From: Nitrosomonas sp. Nm33
Lineage (GTDB): Bacteria; Pseudomonadota; Gammaproteobacteria; Burkholderiales; Nitrosomonadaceae
Direction of reading: 5' to 3'
Assembly (NCBI RefSeq): GCF_900107265.1
Contig: NZ_FNPJ01000032.1
Coordinates: 1-32,622, forward strand
Length of the DNA: 32,622 nt
Under the pieces are notes generated by a model. That model saw nothing but the letters and a program-made list of their open reading frames with translations. It ran no database searches and had not been told where the DNA came from. Position 1 is the stretch's first letter. Every line of letters begins with the position of its first letter. Both the position numbers and the translations under genes were made by a program. Positions 7,730-17,122 of the stretch are shown here, piece after piece.

Positions 7730-8528
7730 TAAACCAACCCTGAGCATAGATTCGTGGCAGCAGCTAAAAGGGTTCACTCGCGCGCGTATTGCCTTGGGAA
7801 GGGCAGGAAGTAGCCTGCCAACAAAAGAGTTGCTGGATTTTACTTTATCTCATGCCATGGCGAGAGATGCGGTCCATCTTGCTTTGAATGTAGCAGCCCT
7901 TGCTCAGGATTTAGAAGAGCAGGGGTTCTCTATCCAGCTGGTGCATAGCAAAGCACCTGACCGTACCAGTTATCTGCTACGGCCAGATTATGGACGGCAA
8001 CTTGATCAGCAAAGTAGGCGGCAGCTACAAGCCATCAAGCTGGCAACTGCATTTGATTCGGTTAATTTGGTCATAGTCGTTGGCGATGGATTATCCTCAT
8101 TGTCGGTTGAACGCCATGCCAAGCCATTGCTTACCGAAATAAAAAAGAATATTCCAGAACAATGGAAGCTAGGTTCCATCGTGATTGCCTCACAGGCTCG
8201 CGTAGCTTTGGCTGATGAAATTGGTGAGTTATTGGGGGCCGATATCGTTATCATGCTGATTGGTGAACGTCCGGGATTGAGATCGCCTGACAGCTTGAGT
8301 ATTTATATGACCTATGCGCCAAGAGTCGGTTGCAGTGATGCAGACCGAAACTGTATTTCTAATATTTGCTCAGAGGGATTACCTTACGAGACAGCTGCAA
8401 AGAAACTAATCTGGCTGGCAAAAGAAGCTATACGTCGAAAACTTTCAGGCGTGGCGCTAAAAGATGAAAGCAGTGTGCAAGAAATTGCAGTTACTGATCA
8501 GCTAAAAAAACTGCTTAAACCAGAGTAA
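7716..8528 (+). CDS. eutC: Ethanolamine ammonia-lyase small subunit
   Basis: The small subunit that completes the cobalamin-binding site of ethanolamine ammonia-lyase. The N-terminal signature WQQLKGFTRARIALGRAGSS is typical, as are HAMARDAVH, GDGLSSLSVERHA and the C-terminal GCSDADRNCISNI segment with its YETAAKKL helix. The length is 270 residues, a little shorter than the 295 of E. coli because the variable N-terminal extension is reduced. The frame opens with TTG at 7716, overlapping the end of eutB; no better ATG is available before the conserved region, and the overlap argues for translational coupling. No terminator with a T-run is evident after the stop. Confidence 0.93.
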   Translation: MKKFDKPTLSIDSWQQLKGFTRARIALGRAGSSLPTKELLDFTLSHAMARDAVHLALNVAALAQDLEEQGFSIQLVHSKAPDRTSYLLRPDYGRQLDQQSRRQLQAIKLATAFDSVNLVIVVGDGLSSLSVERHAKPLLTEIKKNIPEQWKLGSIVIASQARVALADEIGELLGADIVIMLIGERPGLRSPDSLSIYMTYAPRVGCSDADRNCISNICSEGLPYETAAKKLIWLAKEAIRRKLSGVALKDESSVQEIAVTDQLKKLLKPE

Positions 8529-8852
8529 ACGAAAATTCTCTTTTTCAATGTAAAAAGAAAGCAAATCCCATCAAAGGAGCCGCTTCATGGTTGCTGAAGA
8601 ATAGGACTAGCTGATTAGTACCACGGTACAAGAGACAACAATTGTGTAACATAGAACAATTAATAGTATTATCAGTACATTTGCTCATTAATAGTCCTAT
8701 AGAATCAAGATAAATGATATGAGGCCTGCTAAAGGTAATTTTGCGGCCTCATGCGCCTTTAAACTGGATCAACAGCTAGAACATCAGAGGTAGCATGATT
8801 TATTTATCTCTGTCAGTTTGAGTCTGTTTGCAGTTAGTAGAAGGAGAGAAAA
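8529..8852. other. Intergenic region with an inverted repeat
   Basis: No gene is seen. A perfect 8-bp inverted repeat, ATGAGGCC (8719-8726) and GGCCTCAT (8745-8752), encloses an 18-base loop. There is no T-run after it. The sequence around its right arm (TGCGGCCTCAT then CTGGATCA) faintly resembles the interior of the 236-bp repeat, but too little matches to call a copy. Confidence 0.3.
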
Positions 8853-9566
8853 ATGAAGAAAGGTTACATCATTGTAATTGGAGCATTTTTAGTATCTGGG
8901 GCAGGAATTCCTGCGGTTGCTGAGGAGGAAAACAATAGCCCAAGAAAACAAACTGTTGGTGATTTAGCTTGTAGCGTTGACGAAATGGTAAACTGGGATG
9001 GTGTCAGCTGGGTTTGTGCATCTGACAGAGCGAGTATAGATAGCGATAATCTTGTTCTGATCGATAGCGATCCCACTGGTTCGAAGCCAGTGGGAAGAGT
9101 ATTAACCTGCCAAGGGATGAACGATCATCGAGTTAGTGTTGCTATATCGATAAAAGGTATGAATGGAAATAATTATCAGTTTCCAGTAAACATCTCAACA
9201 AATCAAATCGATCCCCACGGTAGAACTTACTTTACCTCCCTGGATTGTTCTGGCGAGTTTTACATTGAAAATCATCTTAATAGCATGGAGGAGTCTGATT
9301 GTATGCAAAATACCGATCCTTATTCCGTAGCATTGTTGGAAGATGGTCGGGTCCAGTTGATAGTACCGGTAGCCGGAACGGAAACTACCATAGTTGCTGG
9401 CAGTATGTACAATGGTTACTCTTGTGAGCAATTAGCGCATTTTAATATGCCACACAAAGTAATTAAAGGCATAATAGCCGTTGACGATCTGCATGCCGAG
9501 TTCATACCTCCATTTACGCTTATTGCAAATGATGCCACCAAGAGCTTAGCAAGAATAACTCATTGA
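8853..9566 (+). CDS. Exported protein of unknown function
   Basis: A 237-residue protein with a clear Sec signal peptide (MKKGYIIVIGAFLVSGAGIP, cleavage near AVA-EE). The mature part is rich in acidic and polar residues and has about seven cysteines (for example VGDLACSVDEMVNWDG and VCASD near the start, TCQG, LDCSG, SDCMQN, YSCEQ), suggesting periplasmic or extracellular disulphides. The early WDGVSWVC segment resembles the stalk-to-head motif found in some bacterial tail-fibre or collagen-like proteins, but no collagen repeat is present. AAGGAGAG lies at ideal distance before the ATG. A strong rho-independent terminator follows at 9636, so the gene is probably monocistronic. I do not recognise a family. 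Confidence 0.7.
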   Translation: MKKGYIIVIGAFLVSGAGIPAVAEEENNSPRKQTVGDLACSVDEMVNWDGVSWVCASDRASIDSDNLVLIDSDPTGSKPVGRVLTCQGMNDHRVSVAISIKGMNGNNYQFPVNISTNQIDPHGRTYFTSLDCSGEFYIENHLNSMEESDCMQNTDPYSVALLEDGRVQLIVPVAGTETTIVAGSMYNGYSCEQLAHFNMPHKVIKGIIAVDDLHAEFIPPFTLIANDATKSLARITH

Positions 9567-9635
9567 AAATAGGAAATTCATATATTCACACATTAGCTAA
9601 AAGTTGATTGATTGTTCTTGCGGTGGGTATCAAGC

Positions 9636-9670
9636 AACCCTCGACAGAATCATCCCATCGAGGGTTTTTT
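9636..9670 (+). terminator. Rho-independent terminator
   Basis: AACCCTCGA (9636-9644) pairs with TCGAGGGTT (9658-9666) around a 13-base loop and runs into a T-tract. It is placed to end the exported-protein transcript. Confidence 0.85.
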
Positions 9671-9723
9671 AAGAGTGACTGAATAAAATGTTCAATATCA
9701 CCTTATGTCTTTAGAGGGGAGGG

Positions 9724-9946
9724 ATGATGGACTCTTTTATATTCGCTGCTATTCAGGAAGCAAGAAAAGGGGTTACCGAAGGAGAGATTCCGATTGGTTC
9801 TGGTCCTGGTTCACAAAGGTATCATCATAGGTCGTAGTCATAATCGTAGAGTGCAACACGGTAGTGCAATTTTGTATGGTGAAATGGATGCTATTGAAAA
9901 TGCTGGTCGACTCCCTGCTGGCATTTATCGGGAATGTACGCTCTAA
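9724..9946 (+). pseudogene. Broken nucleoside/cytosine deaminase
   Basis: Remnant of a zinc-dependent deaminase of the cytosine deaminase/TadA superfamily. The first frame reads MMDSFIFAAIQEARKG then GEIPIG; after an apparent extra G near 9802 the homology continues in the next frame (VLVLVHKGIIIGRSHNRRVQ, then GEMDAIENAGRLPAG and YRECTL). The zinc-ligand His of HGEMD has become Tyr (YGEMD). A second lesion gives a stop after ECTL, just where the LYTT..PC segment with the two zinc cysteines should follow, and nothing of that segment survives before the ychJ-like gene begins at 9955 on the other strand. GGGGAGGG precedes the original start. It cannot encode an active deaminase. Confidence 0.85.
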
Positions 9947-9954
9947 CTACATAA

Positions 9955-10344
9955 TTAAAGGATATCACCATCAACATAGAACCATTGTCCTGCTTTGCGC
10001 ATAAAGCGACTGATTTCATGCAGGCGATGAGCACGACCGCTCACTTTATAGCGGGCTATAAATTCAACTATCGCATGGTCTGATGTGAATTGTTCATGGT
10101 GCCTCACTTCAAGACTTAGCCATTTCCTGTTGGGTTCACTTGCCAATCCAAGTGAGGTCGGGCGGGTGCTGTCACACCAAGTCGCCAAAAGATAATCTTC
10201 ACGGTTAAGTGTATAGGCAGTGTAGCGTGAACGCATTAATACTTCTGCGCTGGGGGTGATTTCGCCTTTATCCAGATAGCGACCGCAGCAGTCGATGTAT
10301 TTCTTATTGCTGCCACAGGCACAGTACATCGTATTGATATCCAT
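9955..10344 (-). CDS. ychJ: YchJ-like SEC-C zinc-motif protein
   Basis: A member of the YchJ/UPF0225 family. The N-terminus has the SEC-C metal-binding motif (CACGSNKKYIDCCG), followed by the family core: SAEVLMRSRYTAY, DYLLATW and the C-terminal beta-rich NTF2-like region (HAIVEFIARYK, HEISRFMR, WFYVDGD). At 129 residues it lacks the second, C-terminal SEC-C motif present in E. coli YchJ. The function is not established; SEC-C motifs bind zinc and can contact ribosome- or SecA-associated partners. The ribosome site is weak. The gene starts about 35 bases from a short inverted-ended repeat (10379-10479), which occupies its upstream region. Confidence 0.82.
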   Translation of the reverse strand: MDINTMYCACGSNKKYIDCCGRYLDKGEITPSAEVLMRSRYTAYTLNREDYLLATWCDSTRPTSLGLASEPNRKWLSLEVRHHEQFTSDHAIVEFIARYKVSGRAHRLHEISRFMRKAGQWFYVDGDIL

Positions 10345-10378
10345 ATCAGATTGAAAGAATCATTACTAAAGTTATTTT

Positions 10379-10479
10379 ATTCCATTTCTAAATCAAACCT
10401 GACTTTGTCGGCTTCTCCGCCGTATTATTTATACTGTCTGCGGCTCACCTTCGCGTCATTTTTGATTTGGAAATAGAAT
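10379..10479 (-). repeat. Short inverted-ended repeat, family 2, copy A
   Basis: About 101 bp with inverted ends: ATTCCATTTCTAAATCAAA at the left and TTTGATTTGGAAATAGAAT at the right (complementary apart from two positions). Its reverse complement matches the repeat at 18962-19064 through the interior as well (for example GACAGTATAAA and AAGTCAGGTTTGATTTAGAA). It has no coding capacity, which is typical of a MITE. No clear target duplication is seen. Confidence 0.75.
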
Positions 10480-10682
10480 GAGTAGGTAATGCTGCACAAA
10501 TTAATTTATCTTTATCAATACCATGGAAAGTTACCACTGCTTTTTAATTGACCCTGATTATCATAATGAGATTTATCTCCTGATGGTGGTCTATAATGAC
10601 TCATTGTTTCCATCTTGACACTTCTTGATAGTTTGCTTTTGCTTCATAGCGATGCTTCACAACTATTGTAAAAAAGAAAATT

Positions 10683-11828
10683 ATGCTATCCAGTAATCGT
10701 AGTGATGATACTTCACCTTGGTATCAAATGATTGTCGAGGAAAATGTGCCTTGCATCAAACTCACTGGCAGTTATACGCTGGCAGCATTAGATCAAGAGC
10801 TACGGAAAGTTAGTACCAGGCTCACTCGTTTTGCGGCGCAATCAGATCTTCACTGGGATTTGACTGGTATCCAGCAAATGGATCATGCAGGTGCCATATT
10901 AATCTGGCGAGCCTGGGGAATGCATCGTCCAGCTTATTTATCGATACGACCCGAGCAGGAAAGATTGTTTGCTCACTTGGAAAAAGTACACCCAGCACCT
11001 AAACCCGTACGCCGTGACATTCTTTGGCCCATCCTGACGCTAGGCAGGCGTTATTTTTTATTTTGGGACCATCTGATTGGCATTATCACGTTATCTGGCC
11101 AGGTGTTACTGAATGTATTTTATCTTATTAAACATCCTAATCAGATTCCTCTGCGAGAGATTTCTGCAAATTTGTTCAGAACAGGGGCGCAAGCACTGAG
11201 TATTACCGCACTGGTGGGTTTTCTTATCGGTATCGTCCTAAGCTATCTTTCTTCTGAACAGCTGCATACCTATGGTGCTGATGTGTTTATTGTCAATATT
11301 CTAGGGATGAGTATCATTCGTGAGCTGGGACCAATGCTAGCTGCAATATTAGTTGCCGGCCGTTCTGGTTCATCGATGACAGCCCAGCTTGGTGTGATGC
11401 GTGTTACTGAGGAGCTGGATGCACTGACCGTCATGGGTATCCCGCACAGCTTGCGTTTGGTTTTACCTAAAATCATCGGATTAGGCATTGCTATGCCACT
11501 TGTCGTACTTTGGACCAGCGCGATTGCCATGCTCGGAGGAATTCTAGCGGCTGATTTACAAATAGGATTGAATTATCAATATTCATTAAGCAGTCTACCC
11601 GATGCTGTACCAGTTGCTAATTTATGGATAGGGATGGGCAAGGGGGTAGTCTGTGGTATGGTCATCGCCCTGATTGCTTGCCATTTTGGCTTGCGCATTA
11701 AACCTAATACTGAAAGTCTTGGCGAGGGCACAACCAATTCTGTCGTAACTTCCATCACGGCGGTTATCTTCATTGATGCGATATTCGCCATAATTTTCTC
11801 GAATGTAGGTCTCAAGATAGCAGGTTAA
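10683..11828 (+). CDS. mlaE: MlaE/YrbE-type ABC permease with N-terminal STAS-like domain
   Basis: Membrane component of an MCE-type phospholipid/hydrophobic-compound ABC transporter. Residues 1-110 form a STAS-like domain (LTGSYTLAALDQELRKV, WDLTGIQQMDHAGAILI), fused to the MlaE permease domain from about 130. The permease shows the conserved stretch GMSIIRELGPMLAAILVAGR followed by GSSMTAQLGVMRVTEELDAL and MGIPHSLRLVLPKI, with five or so membrane helices. This two-part build is known in a subset of MlaE homologues, where the STAS domain replaces a separate MlaB. The stop overlaps the next ATG by one base (TAATG), coupling it to the ATPase gene. No mlaD, mlaC or mlaB gene follows in this window. 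Confidence 0.9.
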   Translation: MLSSNRSDDTSPWYQMIVEENVPCIKLTGSYTLAALDQELRKVSTRLTRFAAQSDLHWDLTGIQQMDHAGAILIWRAWGMHRPAYLSIRPEQERLFAHLEKVHPAPKPVRRDILWPILTLGRRYFLFWDHLIGIITLSGQVLLNVFYLIKHPNQIPLREISANLFRTGAQALSITALVGFLIGIVLSYLSSEQLHTYGADVFIVNILGMSIIRELGPMLAAILVAGRSGSSMTAQLGVMRVTEELDALTVMGIPHSLRLVLPKIIGLGIAMPLVVLWTSAIAMLGGILAADLQIGLNYQYSLSSLPDAVPVANLWIGMGKGVVCGMVIALIACHFGLRIKPNTESLGEGTTNSVVTSITAVIFIDAIFAIIFSNVGLKIAG

Positions 11829-12610
11829 TGAGTAACAACGATCCTATTATAGAGATAGAAGGCTTGTATACACGCTTTGGTAGTCATGTCATCCATGAAA
11901 ATATTAGCTTAAGTGTATATAGGGGAGAAATACTGGCATTGGTTGGAGGCTCGGGCAGTGGTAAAACAACCTTGCTGCGTCAGATGTTAGGTTTGGAGAC
12001 ACCTGCGCAAGGGAGTGTTAAGATTCTTGGTCACTCCAGATATGACTGCGGTCTCGAATTATCGAGAAGCCTGCGCAATCGTTCCGGAGTTTTGTTTCAG
12101 CAAGGCGCGCTTTTTAGTGCGCTGAATGTATATGACAATATTGCGCTGCCTCTGCGCGAATTACATTGCTTGCCTGAAGAAATGATTCGCGACCTGGTCA
12201 TGTTAAAGCTTGGTATGGTTGAGGTAGCAGCGGAGCATGCCAACAAAATGCCTGCAGAACTCTCCGGTGGCATGATCAAACGTGTTGCGTTAGCGCGAGC
12301 GCTTGCGTTGGATCCTGAACTGCTGTTTTTGGATGAGCCTACAGCTGGCCTGGATCCAGCATTGAGTGAGAGCTTTGTTAAACTCATTCAAACGTTACGC
12401 CAGGAACTCACCCTGACAATCATTATGGTCACACATGACTTGGATACGTTGGCGGCGATATCCACGCGTGTTGCGGTCTTGGCTGATCAGCGTCTTGTTG
12501 CATCAGGTAAACTAGCCGACATTATCAAAATTGATCACCCTTTTATCAAAGATTTTTTCCTTGGGGAACGTGGTCGAAATGCATTACGAAATGCACTGAC
12601 TCTCCCTTAA
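11828..12610 (+). CDS. mlaF: MlaF-type ABC transporter ATP-binding protein
   Basis: Cytoplasmic ATPase partner of the upstream permease. Walker A is GGSGSGKT (residues 40-47), the Q-loop region reads VLFQQGALFSALNVYDNI, the signature is LSGGMIKRVALARA, Walker B is LLFLDEPTAGLDP, and the switch histidine lies in MVTHDLDTL. The ALFSALNVYDN segment is characteristic of the MlaF/Ttg2A subfamily. The length of 260 residues is normal. In known systems MlaFE works with an MCE-domain protein (MlaD) that handles the lipid on the periplasmic side; that gene is not adjacent here and must be elsewhere or replaced. Expected role: maintaining outer-membrane lipid asymmetry or hydrophobic-compound transport. 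Confidence 0.92.
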   Translation: MSNNDPIIEIEGLYTRFGSHVIHENISLSVYRGEILALVGGSGSGKTTLLRQMLGLETPAQGSVKILGHSRYDCGLELSRSLRNRSGVLFQQGALFSALNVYDNIALPLRELHCLPEEMIRDLVMLKLGMVEVAAEHANKMPAELSGGMIKRVALARALALDPELLFLDEPTAGLDPALSESFVKLIQTLRQELTLTIIMVTHDLDTLAAISTRVAVLADQRLVASGKLADIIKIDHPFIKDFFLGERGRNALRNALTLP

Positions 12611-12675
12611 GCAGAATTTCAGCAAAATAAATAGGTACCAGGTAGATTAATCGTGTGATTTTTTAAACTCAATAA

Positions 12676-13830
<1,155 letters not shown>

Positions 13831-13894
13831 TTGCACTGTTTCGAACTTTGATAGATGATAGAACGAGTTGCTTATTCAGGGTTTTTTTAGCAGC

Positions 13895-14980
13895 TTATTC
13901 TATCGCGCCCATCTCTAGTGCAAGACTGCGTGATTGTTCAGTTTCATCTTCGGTTGGTTCTGAGCCCAGCCAGCCCTGCAAGTGAGTGTAAGTTATATCA
14001 CTCAATGCTTTAATCCAGTCTTGATGCTCATTGAGACAGGGAATGAAATGAAATTCCTGTCCACCCGCTTCAATGAAAGTTTTTTTTCCTTCAAGGGCGA
14101 TTTCTTCCAGTGTCTCAAGGCAATCTGAAACAAAACCAGGACAAACCACATCCACTCGCTGCGTTTTTAACTTGCCTAATTCCTTGAGGGTCACAGCAGT
14201 ATATGGTGTTAACCATTTCGCATTACCAAAACGCGATTGAAAACATACTTGATATTGTTCTGCATCCAGTTTCAGCGCTTCTGCCAGAAGCCTGCCAGTT
14301 TTCTGGCATTCACAGTGATAAGGATCCCCCTTATCTAGCGTTTTTCGCGGTACGCCGTGAAAACTGAAGATGAGTTTTTCAGATTTACCATGTTCAGCCC
14401 AATAATCACGAATATTTTGCGCTAGTGCAGCAATATAGCTCGGATTATCATGAAAATGCTTAACTATACGGATAGCCGGGATATTGCGCATTTTTTTCAG
14501 TTCCGAAAAAAGATTATCCATAGCCGATCCACTGCTGCTAGACGCATATTGCGGAAAAAGTGGGAGTACCAGGATTCGGTCACAACCGCGCTCTTTCATT
14601 CGTTGCAGTACATTCGCGATAGAGGGATTACCGATATTCATGGCAAATTCAACGATAGGGGCTGGTTTAATGCGCTCTTCCAGAGCATGCGCTAATAGTC
14701 TGGCTTGCTGCTCAGTATGAACTTTTAACGGAGAGCCTTCCGGCATCCAGATTTGCGCATATTTTTCAGCCGATTTTCTTGGGCGCGTATTAAGGATAAT
14801 GCCATGCAATATGAACCGCCAGATCCAGCGAGGAAATTCGATAACTCTTGGGTCGCTGAGAAACTGTTTCAAATAAGGTTTTAGTGCTTTTGCAGTAGGT
14901 GCGTCAGGTGTTCCCAGATTGATCAGCAACACTCCAATTTTATTTAAGATTCCGTGTTGGTAGGCCGGTTCAGGTAACAT
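13895..14980 (-). CDS. hemH: Ferrochelatase
   Basis: The last enzyme of haem synthesis; it inserts ferrous iron into protoporphyrin IX. The conserved N-terminal segment [16 protein letters not shown], the active-site FSFHGVP (catalytic His) and the C-terminal [14 protein letters not shown] segment with the acidic pair are present. At 361 residues it is in the normal bacterial range, with a variable C-terminal tail. It lies 50 bases downstream of hrcA on the same strand, an arrangement found in betaproteobacteria where hrcA and hemH sit near the heat-shock genes; grpE and dnaK do not follow here. It converges with dapE. Confidence 0.95.
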   Translation of the reverse strand: MLPEPAYQHGILNKIGVLLINLGTPDAPTAKALKPYLKQFLSDPRVIEFPRWIWRFILHGIILNTRPRKSAEKYAQIWMPEGSPLKVHTEQQARLLAHALEERIKPAPIVEFAMNIGNPSIANVLQRMKERGCDRILVLPLFPQYASSSSGSAMDNLFSELKKMRNIPAIRIVKHFHDNPSYIAALAQNIRDYWAEHGKSEKLIFSFHGVPRKTLDKGDPYHCECQKTGRLLAEALKLDAEQYQVCFQSRFGNAKWLTPYTAVTLKELGKLKTQRVDVVCPGFVSDCLETLEEIALEGKKTFIEAGGQEFHFIPCLNEHQDWIKALSDITYTHLQGWLGSEPTEDETEQSRSLALEMGAIE

Positions 14981-15030
14981 GAATTTATTTATCTTTATCT
15001 TTGCTTAAACAGGTATACAGGTAATATCTG

Positions 15031-16053
15031 TCAATTTTGTGACAAGCCACTTGTGAGCAGTCTGGCAGTAATATCCACGATTGGAATAACACGCTCGTAA
15101 GCCATGCGCCTCGGGCCAATAACACCAACAGTTCCCACTACTTCTCCTTCTATTTCGTAAGGGGCAGTCACCACACTTACTTCATCCAATGCGTCAACAT
15201 CCGATTCTCCACCAATGAAAATTTTTACACCATGGGCTTGGCGGCTCAATTCCATGAGCCGTAACAACTTGGTTTTACGCTCAAATAATTCAAAAAGTTT
15301 TTTTAAATTAGTCAAATTGTCAGAGAGATCTTTAACATCGAGCAGTTTATGTTCGCCTGTTAATACAACTGCTTCACTACTTTCACGAATGACATCACTG
15401 CTGATTTCAATTGCTGTGCTCATGAGGATTGTCATATCATAACGCAATTGCCTTAACTCTACTTGTAGACGGCTGCGGATTTCTTCCAGGGTGCAACCTG
15501 CATAGTGCTGATTGAGAAAATTACTTGCTTCGATCAAGTCTGATTGACTGTAAGAAGTTTCAGTAAAAATGATCCGATTCTGCACATCGCCTTCTGGCGT
15601 CACCATAATGAGCAGAATGCGCTTTTCAGATAATGCCATAAACTCTATATAGCGAAATACTATGCCACCTGACCGTTTAGGTGTAACAACTATTCCTGCA
15701 AACTGAGTCAATTCGGAGAGCAGTTGCGAAGCCACATTGATGAGCCTTGACGGATTATCTGGATGCATCTGGTTTTCCAGGTGAGATACCTCTTTACTAT
15801 CCAAAGATTTGACGATCAACAAGCTATCGACAAAAAAGCGGTAACCCTTAGCGGTAGGTATCCGGCCAGCTGAGGTATGAGGGCTGGTGACATAACCCAT
15901 TTCTTCAAGATCAACCATGACATTGCGAATAGTGGCAGGGCTAAGATCTAATCCAGAGAATTTAGAAAGCAACCGCGAACCCACCGGCTCGCCTTCATGA
16001 ATATAGCGTTCGACCAGTGTCTTCAGTAAGATTTTGGTACGTTCATTAAGCAT
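15031..16053 (-). CDS. hrcA: Heat-inducible transcription repressor HrcA
   Basis: Repressor of groESL and dnaK operons that binds CIRCE inverted repeats. The N-terminal winged helix reads LNERTKILLKTLVERYIHEG, then GEPVGSRLLSK and SPATIRNVMVDLEEMGY (recognition helix), followed by TSAGRIPTAKGYRFFVD. The C-terminal GAF-like ligand domain includes FIGGESD and VGVIGPRRMAYERVIPIV. The length of 340 residues is normal. No CIRCE element (TTAGCACTC-N9-GAGTGCTAA) is visible near it, so autoregulation by that route is not supported in this window. It is divergent from nadK with 172 bases between. Confidence 0.95.
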   Translation of the reverse strand: MLNERTKILLKTLVERYIHEGEPVGSRLLSKFSGLDLSPATIRNVMVDLEEMGYVTSPHTSAGRIPTAKGYRFFVDSLLIVKSLDSKEVSHLENQMHPDNPSRLINVASQLLSELTQFAGIVVTPKRSGGIVFRYIEFMALSEKRILLIMVTPEGDVQNRIIFTETSYSQSDLIEASNFLNQHYAGCTLEEIRSRLQVELRQLRYDMTILMSTAIEISSDVIRESSEAVVLTGEHKLLDVKDLSDNLTNLKKLFELFERKTKLLRLMELSRQAHGVKIFIGGESDVDALDEVSVVTAPYEIEGEVVGTVGVIGPRRMAYERVIPIVDITARLLTSGLSQN

Positions 16054-16225
16054 CTGTTTATTCTACACGATTCATCTTTGTGAAGAGTATATTCTGGGAG
16101 AAAAGCTCTATTTTCTTTAGTGGACGGTTATTTTAACAATAATTTTTTTACCTTTCAGATACGCTGCGTTAATATTTAGAATGTTTTCTAAAAACATTTG
16201 ATATCTTAAATATAGATTTGTTTCC

Positions 16226-17110
16226 ATGAGCGTATTTTTCAACAAAATTGCATTGATCGGTAAGCATAAGAATCCAGAAATTCTGGCGCCGTTATTGAGT
16301 CTGGCAGAGTATTTGGTTAGTCGTAATTTTGAAGTGGTACTTGACCAGTTGACTGCCTCACATCTTGGCAAAATTGACTACCCAGTGCTGACATTGGAAG
16401 AGATTGGCGCACAGGCTGATCTCGCCGTCGTATTGGGGGGAGACGGTACCATGCTTAACATTGCGAGGATTCTTGCGCCGTTTAATGTGCCATTGGTTGG
16501 GGTCAATCAAGGACGGCTTGGTTTTCTGACCGATTTGACAGTTGATACCATGATAGAAACGCTTGGCGCTATGCTGGATGGGCAGTTTGTTATGGAAGAA
16601 CGCATGCTGCTATCTGCAGAAGTATTACGAAATGAGGTAAGTGTATTCAGAGCGTTAGCATTTAATGATGTGGTGGTTCATCGAGGTATCAGCAGCGGCA
16701 TGATTGAGTTTGAAGTACGCATCAATGGTGAATATGTCTATTCATTACGCTCTGATGGCCTGATTGTAGCAACCCCCACTGGTTCAACGGCTTATGCGCT
16801 TTCTTCAGGGGGACCTATTTTACATCCCAGCCTTGATTTGATTGAGTTAGTCCCGGTATGCCCCCATACTTTGAGTAATCGTCCTATCGTGGTCGAACCG
16901 GATGCAATGATCGAAATCAAGGTACTTTATACTACTGAAACTAAAATATACGCGGATAGTCATTCCTGGTTTGATTTGGGGGAGCATGACAGGATTATCG
17001 TGCGGCGTTTCTCTGAGAGAGTCAAATTGTTACATGCGGTCAATCATAGTTACTATCGTATGCTGCGAGAGAAGTTTGGCTGGAGTGAAATTCCCCAAAA
17101 AGATCAATGA
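16226..17110 (+). CDS. nadK: NAD kinase
   Basis: ATP- or polyphosphate-dependent kinase that makes NADP from NAD. Key motifs: LGGDGTML (the catalytic GGDG), GVNQGRLGFLTDL, then SDGLIVATPTGSTAYALSSG and the glycine-rich GGPILHPSLD. Length 294 residues, as in E. coli. The start has little Shine-Dalgarno complementarity. A short perfect inverted repeat (AATGTTTT-cta-AAAACATT, 16180-16198) lies just upstream and could be an operator, but no known regulator site matches. Followed after 12 bases by recN, the usual arrangement; the two are probably co-transcribed. Confidence 0.95.
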   Translation: MSVFFNKIALIGKHKNPEILAPLLSLAEYLVSRNFEVVLDQLTASHLGKIDYPVLTLEEIGAQADLAVVLGGDGTMLNIARILAPFNVPLVGVNQGRLGFLTDLTVDTMIETLGAMLDGQFVMEERMLLSAEVLRNEVSVFRALAFNDVVVHRGISSGMIEFEVRINGEYVYSLRSDGLIVATPTGSTAYALSSGGPILHPSLDLIELVPVCPHTLSNRPIVVEPDAMIEIKVLYTTETKIYADSHSWFDLGEHDRIIVRRFSERVKLLHAVNHSYYRMLREKFGWSEIPQKDQ

Positions 17111-17122
17111 TGATGGGCAGGT

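Noticed and set aside
8719..8752. Third, degraded copy of the 236-bp repeat
   Set aside because: Only about 11 contiguous bases and a few scattered ones match; the inverted ends are missing.
10558..10580. Fur box upstream of the MlaE-like gene
   Set aside because: TGATTAT-C-ATAATGA is palindromic but matches the Fur core poorly, and the gene has no iron link.
16054..16225. CIRCE or LexA operator between hrcA and nadK
   Set aside because: Only a short AT-rich inverted repeat (16180-16198) is present; it does not match either consensus.
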